This document shows, in pieces, positions 60,352 through 64,000 of a stretch of 64,000 nucleotides of DNA. Numbering within the stretch: the first letter of the stretch is position 1; every line of letters starts with the position of its first letter. The notes under the pieces were generated by a model. It had not been told where the DNA came from. It did no database searches and saw only the letters and a program-made list of their open reading frames with translations. Where the stretch lies: positions 859,001-923,000 of the forward strand of contig NZ_CP073653.1 of assembly GCF_018223745.1 (NCBI RefSeq), given 5' to 3'. The position numbers and the translations under genes were made by a program. This DNA comes from Clostridium beijerinckii. Its GTDB lineage: Bacteria; Bacillota; Clostridia; Clostridiales; Clostridiaceae.

Positions 60352-61317
60352 GTGGATTTAAATACAAAGGCAATCAAGAAAAATGCTTTTAGGGTCACTA
60401 AAAAAAGAGGGATAACTGCCTCTAGAATTAGAGTTCCTGGGGGGCATTTAGATGCGGAATTATTAGGAATGATACAAGAAATATCACAAAAGTATGGTGA
60501 TGGAACTGTTCATATAACAACACGTCAAGGTTTTGAAGTACCAGGTATAAGCTTTGAGGATATGGATAAAGTAAATGAATTGTTACAACCAATTATTGAA
60601 AAATTAGAAATAAATCAAGAAATACCAGGCAAAGGATATACTGCTGCAGGAACTAGAAATGTATCAGCATGTGTTGGAAACAATGTTTGTCCGTTTGCTA
60701 ATTATAATACAACTAATTTTGCAAAGAAAATAGAAAAAGCTATTTTCCCAAATGATTTACATTTTAAAATCGCATTAACAGGATGTCCTAATGATTGTAT
60801 TAAAGCAAGAACACATGACTTTGGGATAATTGGAATGACAGAACCACAATATAATATTGATAGATGTGTAAGTTGCATGGCATGTGTGAAAGCTTGTAAG
60901 AAAAAATCAGTAGGAGCACTTGAAGCTATTAACTATAAAATCGTAAGAAATAAAGAAAAATGTATTGGTTGTGGTGAATGTGCAAATGCATGTCCTACAG
61001 GAGCATGGACAAGAAGCAAAGAAAAATATTATAAGTTAGTTCTTATGGGAAGATCAGGTAAGAAGAACCCTCGTCTTGCAGAAGATTTCTTAATTTGGGC
61101 TGATGAGCAAAGTATAATTAAAATAATATTAAATACTTATAAATTTGTTGAAGAATATATAGACAAAGATGCTCCAGGTGGAAAAGAGCATATTGGTTAT
61201 ATAATTGATAGAGTTGGATTTGAAGAATATAAAAAGTGGGCATTAAAGGATGTAGAATTCCCGGAAAAAACTATCATCAAAGAACGTATTTATTGGAGTG
61301 GAATACATTTCTGCTAG
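60352..61317 (+). CDS. asrC: Anaerobic sulfite reductase subunit C (siroheme subunit)
   Basis: Catalytic subunit (321 aa) carrying siroheme and iron-sulfur clusters. Siroheme/4Fe-4S ligands are seen in ACVGNNVCPFANYNT and LTGCPNDCIKA. Two more ferredoxin clusters follow: CVSCMACVKACKKK and CIGCGECANACPTG. The N-terminal part has the sulfite-reductase half-domain VHITTRQGFEVPGI. The start codon is GTG with AGGAGGGG upstream. It is the last gene of the operon. The sulfide formed can be used by MetY. No evident terminator follows before the long palindrome at 61339. Confidence 0.96.
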   Translation: MDLNTKAIKKNAFRVTKKRGITASRIRVPGGHLDAELLGMIQEISQKYGDGTVHITTRQGFEVPGISFEDMDKVNELLQPIIEKLEINQEIPGKGYTAAGTRNVSACVGNNVCPFANYNTTNFAKKIEKAIFPNDLHFKIALTGCPNDCIKARTHDFGIIGMTEPQYNIDRCVSCMACVKACKKKSVGALEAINYKIVRNKEKCIGCGECANACPTGAWTRSKEKYYKLVLMGRSGKKNPRLAEDFLIWADEQSIIKIILNTYKFVEEYIDKDAPGGKEHIGYIIDRVGFEEYKKWALKDVEFPEKTIIKERIYWSGIHFC

Positions 61318-61338
61318 AATTAAATGTATTGCGAATCG

Positions 61339-61650
61339 TCTGAAATATAAAAATACTTGCAGTATAGTATAATTTTAATTTACTGCCAGACAATCGAATG
61401 GGAATATATGTGTTTACTCTGTTTCCTAGAAGATTTTACTGGATTATTCTAAGATTATAAGTTGCATCCAAAATGCTTGCTTCAAAGACTACGCTTTTGA
61501 ACAAGCATATTTGGAACAACTTATAATCTAGAATAACGACCAGCAAAATCTTCTTATGAACACTCTGTAAAAACATATATTACCATTCTTTGTTTAGTAG
61601 TAAGTTTAAATTAAGAATATATTAATGCAAGTATTTTTATATTTATCAGA
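61339..61650. repeat. Long imperfect palindrome 1 (about 312 bp, MITE-like)
   Basis: Left arm 61339-61487 and right arm 61494-61650 are reverse-complementary almost throughout, with a 6-bp ACTACG centre. The ends carry TCTGA and TCAGA, with AATATAAAAATACTTGCA near both. Blocks of strong pairing include AAGATTTT.CTGG and GATTATAAGTTG. It contains no credible ORF. It could be a miniature inverted-repeat element or a structured RNA. Confidence 0.75.
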
Positions 61651-61738
61651 TTAGTAATACCTTTGATAGAGATTATTTACAATCACTAATACAGTTTGTA
61701 CCCTTATAATACACAAATATATAACTTTTGAAGATAAA

Positions 61739-61995
61739 TCTGTGAAATACTTAAAGTGATAGTAAAACAAAGAAATAGAATACATATATGTGCAGCAGGC
61801 ATTGAAAAATGAGCTGATGGTATGTCTTAATGGGAGATTGTTCCGTTTTGCTTGTCCAAAATGAATTTTGGAGCATGCATAAATGGATACAACCTCCTAT
61901 TTAGACATACCCAGCGAAGTTTTTCTAGTCCTGCGAAACATATATGTATTCTATTTCGGTTGGTTACCACTTCACTTTAAGTTCGTCACAATACC
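61739..61995. repeat. Long imperfect palindrome 2 (about 255 bp)
   Basis: Arms about 61741-61845 and 61884-61992, roughly three-quarters matching, including ACTTAAAGTGA, AAATAGAATACATATATGT and GGTATGTCT blocks. The centre folds further (CCAAAAT-GA-ATTTTGG at 61856-61871). It is not obviously related to palindrome 1. A 64-codon frame over its right arm (61883-62077) has no ribosome binding site. Confidence 0.7.
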
Positions 61996-62218
61996 TTTAA
62001 ATTGTTATGACTTAGAGTATATATGGATTCTAGGTTATTTTTATGTATTTATAAAAATAATTCCAAAAGATTTCTGAGTCGTAACAAATGAAACAGAGTA
62101 TTTTATAATTTCAATGTAAAATAGGTTCATAAGGTGATTCGAGGGAATGTACCTAACTGATATAGAAATTTATAAAAATTTATTTGATAAAAATTAAGTG
62201 TGTGGAGGAGATTTCAAT

Positions 62219-63856
62219 ATGGATAATAAAATGTTTTGTTTTCAATGTCAAGAAGCAGCAGGATGTACAGGATGTACTGTAAAAGGTGTGTGTGGTAAGA
62301 CTCCAGACCTTGCTAAAATGCAGGATTTATTAATATACGTGACTAGAGGTTTATCAGAAGTTGCAACAAAAGCTAGAGAAGAAGGTATCGTTGTATCACG
62401 AGCTATTAATACTACGGTAACAATGAATCTTTTCACTACTATAACTAATGCTAACTTTGATAAAGAAGTATTTTATGGAAGAGTAAAAGATACTTTAAAA
62501 ATAAAAGAAGAATTATTAGGAAAATTAGCTAACAAAGAAAGCTTAAGTGCAGCTGCTTTATATAATGCAGAAGCAAGAACTGATCTTGAAGCTAAAGCAG
62601 AAACAGTTGGAGTATTAGCTACTGAAAATGAAGATATTAGAAGCTTAAGAGAGCTTATTACTTATGGATTAAAAGGACTATCAGCATACATGAAACATGC
62701 TAATGCTTTAGGATATGAAGATGAAAATATATGTGCATTTATGCAAAAAGCTTTATCATTAACTGCTGATAACAATGTAACAATAGATGAATATATAGCA
62801 TTAACTTTAGAAACAGGAAAAGTTGGTGTTGATGGAATGGCTTTATTAGATAAAGCTAATACAGAAAGTTATGGTAATCCAGAAATAACAAAAGTAAATA
62901 TCGGAGTTGGAACAAATCCAGGAATACTAATTTCAGGACATGACTTAAAAGACTTAGAACAATTATTAATACAAACAGAAGGAACAGGAATAGATGTTTA
63001 TACACATTCTGAAATGTTACCAGCTCACTACTATCCACATTTAAAGAAATACTCACATTTAGTAGGTAACTACGGAAATGCATGGTGGAAACAACCAGAA
63101 GAATTTGAAAGCTTTAATGGACCAATACTTATGACTACAAACTGTATAGTTCCTCCAAGAGATAGTTACAAAGGAAGACTATATACTACTGGCTCAGCAG
63201 GTTATGAAGGATGTACTCATATTGCAGCTGATGAAAATGGAAAGAAAGATTTCTCTGTAATTATTGAACAAGCTAAGAAATGTGCAGCACCTACTCAAAT
63301 TGAAGAAGGAGAAATTGTTGGTGGATTTGCTCATAACCAAGTATTAGCTTTAGCTGATAAAGTGGTTGACGCAGTAAAAACTGGAGCAATTAAGAAATTC
63401 TTCGTTATGGCAGGTTGCGATGGTAGACAAAAAGCTAGATCATACTACACAGACTTTGCAGCAGCTCTTCCAAAAGATACTGTTATATTAACAGCTGGTT
63501 GTGCAAAATATAAATACAACAAGTTAGATTTAGGAGACATAGGTGGAATTCCAAGAGTTTTAGATGCAGGACAATGTAATGATTCATACTCATTAGCAGT
63601 AATTGCATTAAAACTTAAAGAAGTATTCGGTCTTGAAGATATAAATGAATTACCAATAGCATTTAATATTGCATGGTATGAACAAAAAGCAGTAATAGTA
63701 TTATTATCTCTATTACACTTAGGAGTAAAGAATATTCACTTAGGACCAACTCTTCCTGCATTCCTTTCACCAAATGTAGCTAATGTTTTAGTAGAAAACT
63801 TTGGTATAGGTGGAATTACAAATGTTGAAGATGATATGGCAATGTTCTTAAGATAA
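62219..63856 (+). CDS. hcp: Hybrid-cluster protein (hydroxylamine reductase / NO-detoxification)
   Basis: Cytosolic iron-sulfur protein (545 aa) that reduces nitric oxide and hydroxylamine. The N-terminal cluster motif is C7-x2-C10-x8-C19-x5-C25 in [20 protein letters not shown], the class I/III spacing. Hybrid-cluster ligands are visible in [50 protein letters not shown] and [15 protein letters not shown], and a final [22 protein letters not shown] 62219 has GGAGGAG upstream; the frame opens earlier without a better site. Its function fits the Crp/Fnr, Gpx and Asr neighbours. A terminator follows. Confidence 0.95.
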   Translation: MDNKMFCFQCQEAAGCTGCTVKGVCGKTPDLAKMQDLLIYVTRGLSEVATKAREEGIVVSRAINTTVTMNLFTTITNANFDKEVFYGRVKDTLKIKEELLGKLANKESLSAAALYNAEARTDLEAKAETVGVLATENEDIRSLRELITYGLKGLSAYMKHANALGYEDENICAFMQKALSLTADNNVTIDEYIALTLETGKVGVDGMALLDKANTESYGNPEITKVNIGVGTNPGILISGHDLKDLEQLLIQTEGTGIDVYTHSEMLPAHYYPHLKKYSHLVGNYGNAWWKQPEEFESFNGPILMTTNCIVPPRDSYKGRLYTTGSAGYEGCTHIAADENGKKDFSVIIEQAKKCAAPTQIEEGEIVGGFAHNQVLALADKVVDAVKTGAIKKFFVMAGCDGRQKARSYYTDFAAALPKDTVILTAGCAKYKYNKLDLGDIGGIPRVLDAGQCNDSYSLAVIALKLKEVFGLEDINELPIAFNIAWYEQKAVIVLLSLLHLGVKNIHLGPTLPAFLSPNVANVLVENFGIGGITNVEDDMAMFLR

Positions 63857-63878
63857 ATTAATATAAGATAAATAATAG

Positions 63879-63925
63879 AAGAAGATAGCTGGTATGAAAC
63901 TAGTTATCTTCTTTCTTTTTATTTA
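63879..63925 (+). terminator. Terminator of hcp
   Basis: A 15-bp stem (63879-63893 with 63899-63913, two G-T pairs), then TCTTTTTATTT. Confidence 0.88.
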
Positions 63926-64000
63926 GAATACAGTAAGTAGTAAAGACAAAATCGTACTGTCGAAAAATATTTAAAAATAAAGTTGTATTGAAAACGTATT

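Noticed and set aside
61883..62077. 64-codon frame before hcp
   Set aside because: It spans the right arm of long palindrome 2, has no ribosome binding site and has no protein-like pattern.
62078..62098. Possible Crp/Fnr or HcpR site GTAACAAATGAAAC before hcp
   Set aside because: The dyad is poor and I could not recall a firm clostridial consensus, so it is not annotated.

Overview
The window is low-GC DNA from a member of Clostridium sensu stricto. The 16S variable regions look like the C. beijerinckii group, judged from memory rather than by alignment. Support comes from strong AGGAGG-type ribosome binding sites, anaerobic sulfite reductase, a hybrid-cluster protein, a SAM-I leader and two closely spaced rrn operons. 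Most genes are on the + strand. I see no phage, conjugation, CRISPR or transposase genes.

Layout. 1-6.3 kb: the 3' part of a membrane-anchored diguanylate cyclase, a BNR-repeat membrane protein, then deoC divergent from an RpiR regulator across an intergenic region with repeated TGTAGT-N3-ACTACA palindromes. 6.3-10.2 kb: a GreA-family factor and a glucose-type PTS. The PTS gene is preceded by an antiterminator target and terminator and followed by a LicT-type antiterminator gene, but its IIA domain is cut by an in-frame TGA. 10.4-18.3 kb: the XpaC/TelA pair, cheV, two paralogous L,D-transpeptidases and a lone cellobiose-type PTS IIB. 18.7-24.3 kb: a sugar/amine metabolism cluster with class V aminotransferase, ECF S component, divergent RpiA, Gfo/Idh oxidoreductase, RpiR regulator and aldo/keto reductase. 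24.6-38.7 kb: two rrn operons (16S-tRNA-Ala-23S-5S and 16S-23S-5S) flanking a GNAT acetyltransferase with an elaborate leader and an MFS exporter. 38.7-41.2 kb: a Bcp peroxiredoxin and a SAM-riboswitch-controlled metY. 41.2-49.7 kb: a YesMN-type two-component system divergent from an ABC sugar transporter and a GH31 alpha-xylosidase, probably for xyloglucan-derived oligosaccharides. 49.8-57.7 kb: PepF, an EFR1-type flavodoxin/ferredoxin protein, thioredoxin, glutathione peroxidase, a thioredoxin reductase lacking the NADPH motifs, an OhrR-type regulator and two Crp/Fnr regulators. 57.7-63.9 kb: an FNT channel (probably hydrosulfide) with asrABC, then a 0.9-kb gap holding two very long imperfect palindromes, then hcp.

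The 50-64 kb half reads as a thiol, peroxide, sulfite and nitrosative stress block. The 5-24 kb half is mainly sugar uptake and catabolism with local regulators.

The most interesting items are the long palindromes before hcp, the stacked small ORFs and attenuator-like hairpins before the GNAT gene, the repeated RpiR-type palindromes, a three-copy dispersed intergenic repeat, the NADPH-motif-less thioredoxin reductase, the TGA that severs the PTS IIA active site, and sequence anomalies at near-universal 16S positions in both rrn copies, which may be assembly errors. No single clearly undescribed multi-gene system is proven here.
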